From an uncultured Candidatus Melainabacteria bacterium (GTDB taxonomy: Bacteria > Cyanobacteriota > Vampirovibrionia > Gastranaerophilales > Gastranaerophilaceae), in assembly GCA_934754775.1 (NCBI GenBank), contig CAKVIM010000006.1:40695-104694 (forward strand): 64,000 nt of DNA, given 5' to 3'. Of the stretch, positions 1 through 9,489 are shown piece by piece. A program made the position numbers and the translations under genes. Each line of letters begins with the position of its first letter. Within the stretch, counting starts at the first letter, position 1. Under the pieces are notes generated by a model that was not told the origin of the DNA, searched no databases, and was given only the letters and a program-made list of their open reading frames with translations.

Positions 1-341
1 ATAAATTCACCCATTGTTGCATAAGTATACGTATAAGCACTACCTGCAACCGGAATCATGGATGCAATTTCTGAATAAGAAAGAGCTGAAAACACGCTTG
101 CTACCGCAGCCAACGCCATTGAAACAATTACCGCAGTTCCGGCACCGGCACCGTCAGAAGAGCCGACAATTGCACTTCCGATAATCGTAAAAATACCAGT
201 ACCAACAACAGCACCAATACCCAAAACAATTAGGTCGAACACATTCAGTGTTTTCTTTAATCCTGATTTTGAACCGTCCTCAATGAGTTCTTGCGGACTT
301 TTACACTTTAATAAATTATTGAATATTTGCTGTATTTTCAT
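1..341 (-). CDS. APC-family amino acid permease, 3' part beyond window
   Basis: This is the N-terminal ~113 residues of a second APC-superfamily amino acid permease, cut by the left edge of the window. The translation starts MKIQQIFNNLLKCKSPQELI and contains GIGAVVGTGIF, the helix-1 substrate-binding signature of the cationic amino acid transporter (CAT/YfnA) group, then a second helix and VAGSAYTYTYATMGEF. It is closely similar to the upstream permease at 316-1911, whose stop codon lies 26 bases inside this reading frame, so the two are a tandem paralogous pair read as one transcript. The substrate cannot be deduced from sequence. Confidence 0.88.
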   Translation of the reverse strand, partial: MKIQQIFNNLLKCKSPQELIEDGSKSGLKKTLNVFDLIVLGIGAVVGTGIFTIIGSAIVGSSDGAGAGTAVIVSMALAAVASVFSALSYSEIASMIPVAGSAYTYTYATMGEF

Positions 342-1911
342 CTTTTTCTACTATTTCTATTTTACTTTCTTCCACTTTTCTATTCTTAGGGTAACCGTAA
401 GAAGCATAAATTATTGCCCCCATTATAACCCAAACAATAAATAATTCTGTTGACAAGCGAGCAGTATCACCTTTTGCAACTACCATTGAAAAAGCCATCA
501 AACCACCGCAGCATAATATACCCATTAGCGGGAACCACGGGCAGAACGGAACCTTGAACGGTCTTTCTCTATCCGGATCAACTTTTCTCAATATCAAAAC
601 CGCTACGCACACGATTATAAATGAAGTAAATGTACCGAAGTTACATAGTGACGCAGCCACATTTAAATCTAATAACAATGTGCCCAAAATTCCGACAACA
701 CCAACCGTAATTGTCAAAACATGAGGAGTACCAAATTTTGGATGCAACTTTTGGAACACTCTCGGCAAGAAATGGTCACGACTCATTGCAAACAATACAC
801 GAGTTGCAGCCATATGCATTACAAGAAGCACAGAAGTTAAACCTGCCAATGAACCAATTGAAATCAATCCCGCAATCCAATTTTGATGAACCGCAGACAT
901 CGCAAACGCCATTGGAGCTTTAAACAATCCTTCTGGAATTGCAACACCGCTTGTCGGCTGCATGCCGGTCAAAACAAGTGCTACGAAAATATAAACAACT
1001 GTTGTTACCAACAATGAACCCAAAATTCCTATCGGCAAATCTTTTTGAGGGTTTTTGCATTCTTCCGCCGCTGTTGCCAAAGCATCAAATCCAACATACG
1101 CAAAAAATATTATAAAAGCACCCATAAAGATACCTTCAAAACCGTTTGGAGCAAACGGTGTCCAGTTTTCCGGACGTACATAAAACGCACCTGCAATTAC
1201 AAACAAAGCAATTACGCCGAGCTTAACTGCAACCATTATACCTGCCATCTTAGCAGAATCTTTTGTTCCCTTTACCAAAATAGCCGTAATAATTGCAATC
1301 ATAATCATCGCCGGAAGGTTTACACACAAAGGTACAGAACCTATATGCGGAATAACAGCAGAAGCATCAATTCCCTGTGCGGAATATGCACCAACTGCTG
1401 AACGATAATCATTTATCAGCCATAACGGCGGATTTGTAAGCCATGCCGGAAGAACAGAGGAGAAACCTTTTATAAACTGCATAAAGTGGTTTGTCCAAGC
1501 ACAAGCAACAGCAATAAAGCCTACAGCATATTCAAGCATCAATATCCAACCGATAATCCAAGCGGCAAATTCGCCTAAAGTTGCAAATGTATAAGTATAA
1601 GCACCACCTGCTATCGGAATCATTGTAGCAAATTCACTATAGCAAAGTGCTGAGAATACGCTTGCTATAGCCGCAATCACCATAGAAACGATTAATGCCG
1701 GACCTGCCCCAGGGCTCGTACCGTCCGCACTACCCGCTGCTGCAATACCAACTATCGCAAAAATTCCGGAACCAATAATCGCACCAACACCTAAGATAAT
1801 CAAATCCCAGACGCCAAGCGTTTTTTCTAAACCGCCTTCTGCTGCTCCTGCTAGAGCATCATCAGGGTTTTTAAGTGTAAGCATTTTGGTTAAGATTTTT
1901 TTTAGTGCCAT
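316..1911 (-). CDS. APC superfamily amino acid permease (CAT/YfnA-like)
   Basis: This is an inner-membrane secondary transporter of about 531 residues with roughly 12-14 hydrophobic helices. The signature GVGAIIGSGIF lies near residues 41-51, and an AEECKNPQKDLPIGI segment in the middle is characteristic of the CAT-like branch of the APC superfamily. An in-frame ATG exists 15 bases upstream (1926), but the bases AAAGG between the two fit a ribosome binding site for the ATG at 1911, so I chose that one. The end overlaps the next permease by 26 bases. An S23 repeat element ends only 20 bases upstream of the start, so the promoter must lie inside or beyond that element. The transported amino acid is unknown. 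Confidence 0.9.
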   Translation of the reverse strand: MALKKILTKMLTLKNPDDALAGAAEGGLEKTLGVWDLIILGVGAIIGSGIFAIVGIAAAGSADGTSPGAGPALIVSMVIAAIASVFSALCYSEFATMIPIAGGAYTYTFATLGEFAAWIIGWILMLEYAVGFIAVACAWTNHFMQFIKGFSSVLPAWLTNPPLWLINDYRSAVGAYSAQGIDASAVIPHIGSVPLCVNLPAMIMIAIITAILVKGTKDSAKMAGIMVAVKLGVIALFVIAGAFYVRPENWTPFAPNGFEGIFMGAFIIFFAYVGFDALATAAEECKNPQKDLPIGILGSLLVTTVVYIFVALVLTGMQPTSGVAIPEGLFKAPMAFAMSAVHQNWIAGLISIGSLAGLTSVLLVMHMAATRVLFAMSRDHFLPRVFQKLHPKFGTPHVLTITVGVVGILGTLLLDLNVAASLCNFGTFTSFIIVCVAVLILRKVDPDRERPFKVPFCPWFPLMGILCCGGLMAFSMVVAKGDTARLSTELFIVWVIMGAIIYASYGYPKNRKVEESKIEIVEKDENTANIQ

Positions 1912-1930
1912 TAATATACCTTTCATAAAA

Positions 1931-1961
1931 TGGAAAATTGAAAATGGAAAGTGGAAAATTG
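1931..1961 (+). repeat. left inverted repeat of S23 element (GGAAAAT-type heptads)
   Basis: A 31-base repeat built of approximate 7-base units (TGGAAAA, TTGAAAA, TGGAAAG, TGGAAAA). It is the exact reverse complement of 2375-2405, and an identical copy in the same orientation is at 48202-48232. Confidence 0.9.
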
Positions 1962-1978
1962 TTTTAAATAATTATTAA

Positions 1979-2341
1979 TTAATCTATACGATTACTTGTT
2001 GTTTTTACTATTTTTGTTAGCATTTTTTCCAATTCCATACAACCTTTTAAAATTAACTCTGTTTGATTTTCATCAATATAATCCGTTGCTTGTAGTAACT
2101 TTATCCAATATTTCGTTTCTGAGCATTCCTTCAGTGCTATATTCATTTTAGTTAAAAAATCTTTTTTACTTTGTCCTTGCTGAGCTTCCGAAACGTTCGC
2201 TCCGATACTAGTACCGCTTTTAAGAATTTGTTTAGAAAGCACATATTCATTCTTGTCATTAGCTAAATATTTGTATAGTTTAACAATACTTATTGCAAAA
2301 TCAAAACTTTTTTCTACAACAATATTCTTATTACTTTCCAA
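1979..2341 (-). CDS. four-helix-bundle (23S rRNA intervening-sequence, S23) protein
   Basis: This 120-aa protein matches the four-helix-bundle / S23 family: FDFAISIVKLYKYLAN, then SGTSIGANVSEAQQGQSKKD, then a helix with ALKECSETKYWIKLL and a last helix MELEKMLTKIVKT. In the family, such proteins are encoded inside 23S rRNA intervening sequences in Leptospira and Coxiella, and they are related to the Avd accessory protein of diversity-generating retroelements. Their biochemical role is poorly known; a nucleic-acid-binding pentamer is known for Avd. Here the gene is not in an rRNA gene but between protein genes, bounded on both sides by perfect inverted repeats (1931-1961 and 2375-2405), which suggests it is the cargo of a small mobile element. 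Confidence 0.85.
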   Translation of the reverse strand: MESNKNIVVEKSFDFAISIVKLYKYLANDKNEYVLSKQILKSGTSIGANVSEAQQGQSKKDFLTKMNIALKECSETKYWIKLLQATDYIDENQTELILKGCMELEKMLTKIVKTTSNRID

Positions 2342-2374
2342 CCTTTAAACGTTCCTCACTACAAAACTCTAATA

Positions 2375-2405
2375 CAATTTTCCACTTTCCATTTTCAATT
2401 TTCCA
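2375..2405 (-). repeat. right inverted repeat of S23 element
   Basis: Exact 31-base reverse complement of 1931-1961. Together they bracket a 475-base unit that contains only the S23-type gene. Confidence 0.9.
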
Positions 2406-2433
2406 TTGTTATATACTTCAAATTAGAAAATCT

Positions 2434-3306
2434 TTATTTTAAGAGTGGAAAACCGAGTTTTTCTCTTTGTTCTACATACAATTTTGCGACAGCTGATGCC
2501 ATTGTTCTTACTCTATTAATAAAGTTGATACGTTCATCCTTACTAATCACGCCTCTTGCATCAAGCAAGTTAAATGTATGTGAACATTTCAAAACATAAT
2601 CATATGCAGGCAAAACAAGTTCTGCGTTTACACAATTATCGACTTCTTTTTGATAAGCGTCAAATAATTTGAATAATCTGTCAGCATCTGAATATTCAAA
2701 ATTGTATTTAGATTGTTCAATTTCGTTTTGCAAATAAATATCGCCATATTTCAGCTTGTTGTTCCACATAATATCAAAAACAGACTCTTTGTTTTGGATA
2801 TACATGGCAATTCTTTCTAAACCATAAGTAATTTCCAAGGCAACAGGCTTAACTTCCAAGCCTCCAACTTGTTGGAAATAAGTGAACTGAGTAATTTCCA
2901 TACCGTCTAACCAAACTTCCCAACCTACACCGGCAGCACCAAGTGTTGGAGATTCCCAGTTATCCTCTACAAATCTAACATCGTGTTTTGTTAAATCAAT
3001 CCCCATTGCTTCCAAACTCTTTAGATAAAGCTCTTGAGCATTATCAGGAGATGGCTTTAATATAACTTGGTATTGAAAATAATGCCCCAATCTGTTTGGG
3101 TTTTCACCATATCTTGCATCGGTCGGACGTCTGCAAGGTTCTACCATTGCTGTTGACCACGGTTCCGGCCCCAATGCTCTTAAAAAAGTTGCAGGATTCA
3201 TTGTCGAAGCCCCTTTTTCTATGTCATACGGTTGTTGAATAATACATCCGTAATCTGACCAAAATCGTGATAAGTTAAGAATCAAATCTTGAAAATTTAA
3301 CGCCAT
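2434..3306 (-). CDS. glyQ: glycine--tRNA ligase alpha subunit
   Basis: Alpha chain of the heterotetrameric bacterial glycyl-tRNA synthetase, which charges tRNA-Gly with glycine in the cytoplasm. The 290 residues are full length for the family and begin [20 protein letters not shown]; highly conserved blocks such as [35 protein letters not shown] and [13 protein letters not shown] (class II aminoacyl-tRNA synthetase core) are all present. A GAGGAAG ribosome binding site precedes the ATG at 3306. The partner beta subunit gene (glyS) is not next to it in this window, so the two subunits are encoded apart or glyS lies elsewhere. Confidence 0.97.
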   Translation of the reverse strand: MALNFQDLILNLSRFWSDYGCIIQQPYDIEKGASTMNPATFLRALGPEPWSTAMVEPCRRPTDARYGENPNRLGHYFQYQVILKPSPDNAQELYLKSLEAMGIDLTKHDVRFVEDNWESPTLGAAGVGWEVWLDGMEITQFTYFQQVGGLEVKPVALEITYGLERIAMYIQNKESVFDIMWNNKLKYGDIYLQNEIEQSKYNFEYSDADRLFKLFDAYQKEVDNCVNAELVLPAYDYVLKCSHTFNLLDARGVISKDERINFINRVRTMASAVAKLYVEQREKLGFPLLK

Positions 3307-3463
3307 TTATACTTCCTCTATTGTAGAATTTACACTTAATAGATTATACACATAACAGGGCGTTTTTAAAAGTTTTTTGTTAACTTTTGTAAAACAGAGC
3401 AGTGGATTTACCACACACAATTCATAGTTTCCTCTATTTACCCCTTTACATTTACCCCCCCCA

Positions 3464-6400
3464 CTAGTTTATCCACTTGAAGCTGGTAACATAGTTATCG
3501 CCGTTAATGTTACCTTTGATTTCGGCGATAAATTTACGGTAAGTTTTTCCTGAAATTTCAATCCCAGGAATACGGTTGATTTTAGACAAAATCGGTGAAT
3601 TTTTTGTCAAGTCCACCCCGGGAATAGAGTTAAACAGAGTATTCAAAGAAAGGTTGCCGATTGGGCCGAACATTGTAGAAATCTTCTTGGAAAGCAAGCC
3701 CAAAACTTCCATTTCAGCGTTTGAGCTGGAGAAATTATACGTACCTGTAAGATACAAGCTCAAATCCTTGCCCTTTGTAGAAATTTCTATATCATCCGCA
3801 ACGCCGTCACTAATTTTGATGTTTCCATAAATATCAGAGAAATTACCGGTTTTAAGCGGTGTAATAATATCAATTACGCTATTAATAGAAATATTCGTAA
3901 TCCCGCCTTTAACAAGATTCCCGGCTCTCAAAAGATACTCTAAAGAACCCAGTTTTGGCATTCTGCCGTTGATTACATCAAACGAAGTTTTGCCATTCAG
4001 AGTTTTCATACAGGTTTCAAAGTTTGAGCCATCACAAGAAAGTTTTGTTTCACCTGTCAAATCTCCGTAAATTTGGTTCGGCAAATCAAACAACGCAATA
4101 GACAAATCATTCGCATCAATTTGTTTGGCGTTCAATTTCAACCCTGTATAATTATTCATCATATTATAGGTAAAATTGCCGTCCAGAGTGCCGTTTGCTA
4201 TATCAAATTTAAATCGGTTTACATTCATCACTTTCTTTTCATTAAAAGATGCAGTTGCTTCAAAATTATCCGCAACAATGTTTCTAAGATGAATACTATC
4301 CGCATTCATTTTAATATTTTTGATAACCAGTGAACTAAAATCCAGCCCCTCAAAAGATTCAAACGTATGCATATTATCAACTTGCGAAAGTTTCAATTTA
4401 TTTGTTATGTGGTTTAAATCCAATAATTTTGTATTCAAAACAGCACGTTCAACATAATATGGCTGAGTTAATTTATTTCTTATTACCGCCTGAATTCTTA
4501 TGTCATTACCGAGAACTTCACCGATAGAGGAAAGTTCAATATTCTTATCTTTGAACACAAACGTAATGTTTTTCATTGTCGTATCTAAGAACGGAATATT
4601 TGTTTCAAAGATGTGGAAATTGCCGAGCAATCTAGGATTAGACAACCTGCCATTGAACCTCAAATCAGAAGTAAATTGCCCTTGTTTAATATTCGGTTTT
4701 CTAAATATTATATTGAAAATTCTGGCATCAGTCGGGTTTTGAGTTTTAATAACAAGATTATCAAACGCCAAATCGTCCTTAAATACTTCAATTCCGCCAC
4801 GTGCTTTCAACATATTCAAACGAGTTTGACGACTGCCTTGTGAAGGAATAATTTTGTCATAAGAAAATTCTTTTATCTTAAGATTATTTTGGTGCAAGAT
4901 TTTAGAATCAAGGTTCAAAACAATAGCGTTTTCAACATCACCGACTGTCGCTCCCAAATGATAAATACTTGAATCTTTTGCCATATTAACATCAGCCTTC
5001 AAGTCAAAGTTATCCTTAATACCTTTAACTTTAGCTGAATAGACGATATCGCCCTTAATTTTTATCGGATATATCTGGTTTTTGTTGATATATTTATCTA
5101 TAAAATCTTGTTTTGGTTTCGAATTAAAATACATATCGAAGTTTTGTTTTGCAAAAATATCATTCACAACTCCATCGGCTAAAACCGGCATTCCATCCGC
5201 AAGCAGATTGATTTTATTTAGTCTTAGATTATTGTTGTGCATAATAAGGCTGCCGTTTATAATCTGAATCGGTAAATCAAGCGGAACATATCTGAAAGCA
5301 ACTCCGCCCAAATCAGTATAAAAATTAATCTTGCTATGATTTATTCTACAATTAAGATTGATTTTTCCCTTATCAAATTTAACGAGCTTAAGCATCTCCC
5401 TAACATCCGGTGGGATTATTGAATAAGACGCAAGTCCCGTTATATTAGAAAGTGCAAAATTTGTTAGCTTAATATTCCCATTAATATTAGGTTTTTCTGA
5501 AACATTATCCGCATTCAAATTAACATCGAAATTGCCTGCGGCGTCACCCAAAGCACCGTGCAGATTTGATACAGAAAGCTTATTGTGTTTCAAGCTAATT
5601 CTGCCGTTTGAAAGTTTCAATTTGTTTTCCGGCGTTGTACCCAAAATGTCTGCAACAAAATTAACTTTGTCATACTCAATTTCTTTAATATTCCCTTTAT
5701 AACCCGCTTTAACGTTCAAAAGAATATTGCCCATTTCCTTTTGCAAATCATTTTTATTCGGCGTAATATCGTTCAAATTAAGTTTTGGAATATCAACGCT
5801 AACATTTGCCGTATCGTTTTTCACAACAGCTTTTGCACTCAATTTTGAGCCACCGATAAAGGAAGTTATATCTGCATTTGCTTCCGTTTTATCAAGCAAA
5901 AGTTTTCCTCTCGTATTTTGAACGCTTATTCCTTGCATACCAAAGGTATTGCCCAAGAATTCGAGTTCACCGCCTGTAAAGAAATTTTGATTAAACTTCA
6001 AATCTTCAATATCTTTAACTTCGCCATAAACCTTGAGCGTCAAGTTAATCAATCCTTTGCACACATCCAAATCCGGAAGCATATTTTTAATTTCTTCTAT
6101 CATCGTAGAAGTTTTTATTGCGTTATAAAGATAGCCAAGCTCTTGTGATTTAGACTCTACATCAAAATCAAATTTACCGTAAAGATTACAAACCCCGTTT
6201 ATTGAAGCTTGTGTTCCGTTAATCAGACCTTTTTTGGTCGTAAATACTGCATTCTGATCATCAAAAGTTAAAACGGCAGAAGCATTTTTCAAAACCAAAT
6301 CAGGGATTTCTTTGAAGAAAGTTGTCACATTATTAACATTCAAAACGCCCCAAACATGCGGATTTTTACGGTTACCTTTAACTATAATATCAATATTACC

Positions 6401-7810
6401 GTCACCATTAACGTCCATTATCGGCACAGGCCCGATTACGAAATTCAAAATTTCATGCAGCGGCACAACCTTGTTTTCCGCAGTCTTAAGGTCAACCTGT
6501 TTTGTACTCCAAATATGCATATCAGAATATTTTACGTTATACAGCTCAACTCCGCCTTTTACCCAGACTTTTTCCGCTCCACCTGCAGGAACAAAGACAT
6601 CAAAGTTTATATATCTGCCCGTAAAATCGAGTTTTATAGTCGCACCCTTAGCATTTTTGATAGGTTCGATAAGAACACCGTTTTCTATAAAAACATCGCC
6701 CGTAACATCAGGTTCGATAACATCACCTTTTATCGTAATATTGCCAATTGTATCACCATAAAACTTGTATTTTTTGAGCTTATAAACATTGAACTCCTCT
6801 ACAACTATCGGTGGCAGAAGATTCACCAAATCCTCAACTCGAGATTTGTTCAGCTGAACGTTCAAATCCACATCAGTTAAGGTTTTGTCCAAATAATTGG
6901 ATACAGAGCCCTTTACGGCTACGTCAATATTTTTTGAATTAATATTTATATAATCAAAATTGATTTTTTTACTCGTCAAATTAAAATCCGAATTAACCTT
7001 CAAAACATCAGGGAAAATTATTGATTTAGCTTCATCCTTCATCAAAATTTTGCAATTTTTCAAAGTCGCATCAAGATTATATTTATCTACATTAACATCA
7101 ATAATCCCTTTAACTTCCAGCAAATCTGCAGGCAGATACTGTTTCAAATAGTCCGCAATCGGAGCAATATCAAGATTTGTAATCTTAACGTCCGCAAGAC
7201 TTTTCTTGACATCATTGTCTTTCGGCAAATAAAGGCTGACCAAAACTGATGAAGCCGAACCTTGAACATCAATTTGGCTATCAAGATTGAGTTTCAAATA
7301 TCTGCGGTTTTGTTTGTAATAAATATTTTCACCGCTATAAACGATTGGCTGATTGGCTTTTGCAACAAACAAAGAAACGTTGAACTTATCGAGTTTTACT
7401 CTATCACACTTGATATGTGAGCCATTTAGCCTATTTAGCAAATCTTTATTAAGCTCGACATCTTTGCCCAAAGTCGCATTTAGTCTTAAATCAGACGCTG
7501 AAATGTTATTGATATGAAATCTTCCGCTCAAAATCGGCAAGAGTCGAAAACTTAAATTAAAATCTTTTAATAAAACCGCATCCTCTGAATTCTTTTTCTT
7601 TACAGAAATTTCAGCGGATTTTAGAGTGGCTTTCGGTAGAACACTTAATCTTAAGCTCGGTTTTGTAACATTAATTTCATAATCAGAAGTTACAGAAATT
7701 TCTCGGCAAATTTGCGGAACCGTTTGAGAAAAAATAAACGGCAATCCCACAAGCCAAAACGCATAAAATCCTAATATTACAACTATATATTTATATAAAT
7801 TTTGTTTCAT
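3464..7810 (-). CDS. AsmA-like (YhdP/TamB-type) giant envelope protein
   Basis: A 1448-residue protein with one N-terminal membrane anchor (about residues 8-28, YIVVILGFYAFWLVGLPFIF) followed by a very long region of alternating short beta-strands with repeated GDV/GNI/NGxINL patterns and no enzyme motif. The C-terminal ~300 residues (FDVINGRMPKLGSLEYLLRA, then LLSKKISTMFGPIG) resemble the AsmA-like C-terminal domain. In the family, AsmA, YhdP and TamB form hydrophobic grooves that bridge the periplasm and move phospholipids to the outer membrane, anchored at the inner membrane. With KdsA and LptF/G in the window this supports a diderm envelope. It is transcribed divergently from the secreted protein at 7891. 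Assignment to a named subfamily is uncertain. Confidence 0.75.
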   Translation of the reverse strand: MKQNLYKYIVVILGFYAFWLVGLPFIFSQTVPQICREISVTSDYEINVTKPSLRLSVLPKATLKSAEISVKKKNSEDAVLLKDFNLSFRLLPILSGRFHINNISASDLRLNATLGKDVELNKDLLNRLNGSHIKCDRVKLDKFNVSLFVAKANQPIVYSGENIYYKQNRRYLKLNLDSQIDVQGSASSVLVSLYLPKDNDVKKSLADVKITNLDIAPIADYLKQYLPADLLEVKGIIDVNVDKYNLDATLKNCKILMKDEAKSIIFPDVLKVNSDFNLTSKKINFDYININSKNIDVAVKGSVSNYLDKTLTDVDLNVQLNKSRVEDLVNLLPPIVVEEFNVYKLKKYKFYGDTIGNITIKGDVIEPDVTGDVFIENGVLIEPIKNAKGATIKLDFTGRYINFDVFVPAGGAEKVWVKGGVELYNVKYSDMHIWSTKQVDLKTAENKVVPLHEILNFVIGPVPIMDVNGDGNIDIIVKGNRKNPHVWGVLNVNNVTTFFKEIPDLVLKNASAVLTFDDQNAVFTTKKGLINGTQASINGVCNLYGKFDFDVESKSQELGYLYNAIKTSTMIEEIKNMLPDLDVCKGLINLTLKVYGEVKDIEDLKFNQNFFTGGELEFLGNTFGMQGISVQNTRGKLLLDKTEANADITSFIGGSKLSAKAVVKNDTANVSVDIPKLNLNDITPNKNDLQKEMGNILLNVKAGYKGNIKEIEYDKVNFVADILGTTPENKLKLSNGRISLKHNKLSVSNLHGALGDAAGNFDVNLNADNVSEKPNINGNIKLTNFALSNITGLASYSIIPPDVREMLKLVKFDKGKINLNCRINHSKINFYTDLGGVAFRYVPLDLPIQIINGSLIMHNNNLRLNKINLLADGMPVLADGVVNDIFAKQNFDMYFNSKPKQDFIDKYINKNQIYPIKIKGDIVYSAKVKGIKDNFDLKADVNMAKDSSIYHLGATVGDVENAIVLNLDSKILHQNNLKIKEFSYDKIIPSQGSRQTRLNMLKARGGIEVFKDDLAFDNLVIKTQNPTDARIFNIIFRKPNIKQGQFTSDLRFNGRLSNPRLLGNFHIFETNIPFLDTTMKNITFVFKDKNIELSSIGEVLGNDIRIQAVIRNKLTQPYYVERAVLNTKLLDLNHITNKLKLSQVDNMHTFESFEGLDFSSLVIKNIKMNADSIHLRNIVADNFEATASFNEKKVMNVNRFKFDIANGTLDGNFTYNMMNNYTGLKLNAKQIDANDLSIALFDLPNQIYGDLTGETKLSCDGSNFETCMKTLNGKTSFDVINGRMPKLGSLEYLLRAGNLVKGGITNISINSVIDIITPLKTGNFSDIYGNIKISDGVADDIEISTKGKDLSLYLTGTYNFSSSNAEMEVLGLLSKKISTMFGPIGNLSLNTLFNSIPGVDLTKNSPILSKINRIPGIEISGKTYRKFIAEIKGNINGDNYVTSFKWIN

Positions 7811-7855
7811 CTGAATTATATTTATAATACCAGTAAATTTACAAGTTGTAAATCT

Positions 7856-7884
7856 TTGGCAGTTTCTATTTATTATGATATAAT
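7856..7884 (+). promoter_or_regulatory. sigma-70 type promoter, TTGGCA-17-TATAAT
   Basis: -35 TTGGCA at 7856-7861 and a consensus -10 TATAAT at 7879-7884 are separated by 17 bases. The expected transcription start (about 7890-7891) coincides with the GTG start codon of the next gene. Confidence 0.65.
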
Positions 7885-7890
7885 TTTATC

Positions 7891-9006
7891 GTGAGAGATT
7901 TATTTAAAATATTAGTAGTTGGGATAGTTTTTCTTGTTGCTCCAGTGGTTCAAGCAGAGCAATACAAAGTTCTGGTGCTGCCGGATAATATTGTAACTGA
8001 AAATGAAGCTGTTGATTCTTACATCTACAACGCAACTTCAGAATTCTTTGCAAACGAAGTAATTAACCTGCTGAACCAAACAGATTACATAAAAGCCCCA
8101 ACCGTAAGTGACGAAAGAAAATTATTAAAAAGCAATCCTACTTACATGATACCGGCAAGAAATCTTACCAACAAATTCAAAACATCATACAACATTGACT
8201 ACGCTCAATTGAGAAAAATTGCAAACAAATCACAAGCAAGATATGCACTACTAATGACATCTTCAATTGACGCAGAAAACTACATCCTAAGAAGAACTTT
8301 CTGGGATTTCATCAATGTTCCAGGTGCGACAGTAATTGATCCCGCTTATAAAATTAATACATATGCGGCATTGGTTGACACACAAAACAATGTTGTTATG
8401 TGGTCAAATACTTTTTACAAAACAATTAGCGTAGTAGAAAGCAGAATTATTACAAGAGGGCCTTCTCCTCAAACAGAACAGTTGCAAAAGATTAGAGATT
8501 ATTCAAGAATGCTTTGCCCTGAAATTGCACAAAACGTACAGCAAAAAGTACTTCCACCTGCAGTTATGGCAAAAGAATCTAACCAAATCTACTATGATAT
8601 GGGCAATTTTGACAACGTATTCACAAAAAAATACAGAAGGTGGCATAAAGAAGGCAGCAAAGATTACGCAGTTGCAAAATCAAGAGTTGATGCCCAAATT
8701 GCGAACACAAAAGAAAAAATTAACGATACAAAAGAACGTACAAAAAAACGTTATCAACAACTTAAAGACGACAGAGCTCAAAAAGCTCAAGAAAAAGCTT
8801 TGCAAAAACAATTGGAAGTAAAGGCTGAACCGGTTAAAGCAGAGCCTGTTAAAGCTACAGAAACAAACATTCACAATATTAATAACGTAAAAAAATTGCA
8901 AGATGAAAATCTTTACAATTCAATCGACATAAGAAAAACAAGAAAAAATAATCTCTACGGCGATACAGATACATCTCGCCCACCACTAAGAGATTATTAC
9001 AATTAA
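7891..9006 (+). CDS. secreted hypothetical protein, N-terminal CsgG-like fold possible
   Basis: A 371-aa protein with a clear signal peptide (MRDLFKILVVGIVFLVAPVV, cleavage near AQA-EQ), so it acts in the periplasm or envelope. The region to ~residue 200 (YKVLVLPDNIV, a helix with FFANEVINLLN, RYALLMTSSIDAE, NTYAALVDTQNNVVMWSNTF) has the spacing of CsgG/FlgO-like periplasmic proteins, but I would not name it from that alone. The C-terminal third is a highly charged Lys/Glu/Gln coiled coil with a VKAEPVKAEPVKA repeat. The start is GTG; because the signal peptide needs it and the promoter puts transcription on it, the mRNA is probably leaderless. The secreted protein at 9026 follows in the same operon. 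Confidence 0.7.
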   Translation: MRDLFKILVVGIVFLVAPVVQAEQYKVLVLPDNIVTENEAVDSYIYNATSEFFANEVINLLNQTDYIKAPTVSDERKLLKSNPTYMIPARNLTNKFKTSYNIDYAQLRKIANKSQARYALLMTSSIDAENYILRRTFWDFINVPGATVIDPAYKINTYAALVDTQNNVVMWSNTFYKTISVVESRIITRGPSPQTEQLQKIRDYSRMLCPEIAQNVQQKVLPPAVMAKESNQIYYDMGNFDNVFTKKYRRWHKEGSKDYAVAKSRVDAQIANTKEKINDTKERTKKRYQQLKDDRAQKAQEKALQKQLEVKAEPVKAEPVKATETNIHNINNVKKLQDENLYNSIDIRKTRKNNLYGDTDTSRPPLRDYYN

Positions 9007-9025
9007 AAAAAGCAGAGGTAATACT

Positions 9026-9430
9026 ATGAAAAAAATTATCGCAACTATGATTGTTGCATTATTCGCAGCTTCTCCAATTGCGTTTGCGAGAGATATTGAG
9101 CACGTAACGACATCTCAAGACGCAGTGCAGCCACCGGTTTGGGAAAACTATGTACCTAAAAAATATCAAGAACCACGTTCTTTTCCAAACAAGGGTAAAA
9201 ACATTGCCGAAATGTCAGTCGGAGTAGTTTTAACAGACCTGCTCATTACAGCTCCTATCGGCATACCTATGATTTGCCATTCAGCTACAAAAATGAAAAA
9301 TCAAACTTGGTACAACAGAAAAATTAAATTTGAAGAAGGTTTAAAACAAGCCGAAACAATCAAAAACCCGCAAGAGAGACAAGTTTATTACGATAATCTT
9401 TTGAAAGAATGTAAGATGATTAAGGAATAA
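9026..9430 (+). CDS. small secreted hypothetical protein
   Basis: A 134-aa protein I do not recognise. It has a signal peptide (MKKIIATMIVALFAASPIAF, then AR-DIEH), a proline-rich segment (VQPPVWENYVPKKYQEPRSF), a single hydrophobic stretch (MSVGVVLTDLLITAPIGIPM) and a basic/acidic tail. The ATG is preceded by the ribosome binding site AGAGGT. It starts 19 bases after the stop of the secreted protein at 7891 and shares its operon, so the two probably work together in the envelope. A strong stem-loop terminator follows directly. Confidence 0.65.
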   Translation: MKKIIATMIVALFAASPIAFARDIEHVTTSQDAVQPPVWENYVPKKYQEPRSFPNKGKNIAEMSVGVVLTDLLITAPIGIPMICHSATKMKNQTWYNRKIKFEEGLKQAETIKNPQERQVYYDNLLKECKMIKE

Positions 9431-9433
9431 ATA

Positions 9434-9473
9434 AAAAATGTGCGGAGCCTTGGAAAGTCTCCGCACATTTTTT
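9434..9473. terminator. bidirectional intrinsic terminator
   Basis: Stem AAATGTGCGGAG / CTCCGCACATTT with an 11-base loop, an A-tract on the left and a T-tract on the right; it serves the + strand operon and the convergent agmatinase gene. Confidence 0.9.
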
Positions 9474-9489
9474 AACATTTAATTTAAAC

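Larger units (their letters stand above)
1931..2405. mobile_element. free-standing IVS-like element: inverted repeats plus S23 gene
   Basis: Two perfect 31-base inverted repeats enclose one 120-codon S23/four-helix-bundle gene. This is the same architecture as 23S rRNA intervening sequences (complementary ends plus an S23 ORF), but placed in an intergenic region. I see no obvious target-site duplication. Mobility is inferred from the architecture and from solo copies of the repeat at 47914, 48202, 52003 and 52224; no transposase or recombinase is encoded. Confidence 0.6.

Noticed and set aside
2434..3306. Possible fused glyQS
   Set aside because: The frame ends at the normal alpha-subunit length and no beta-subunit sequence follows.
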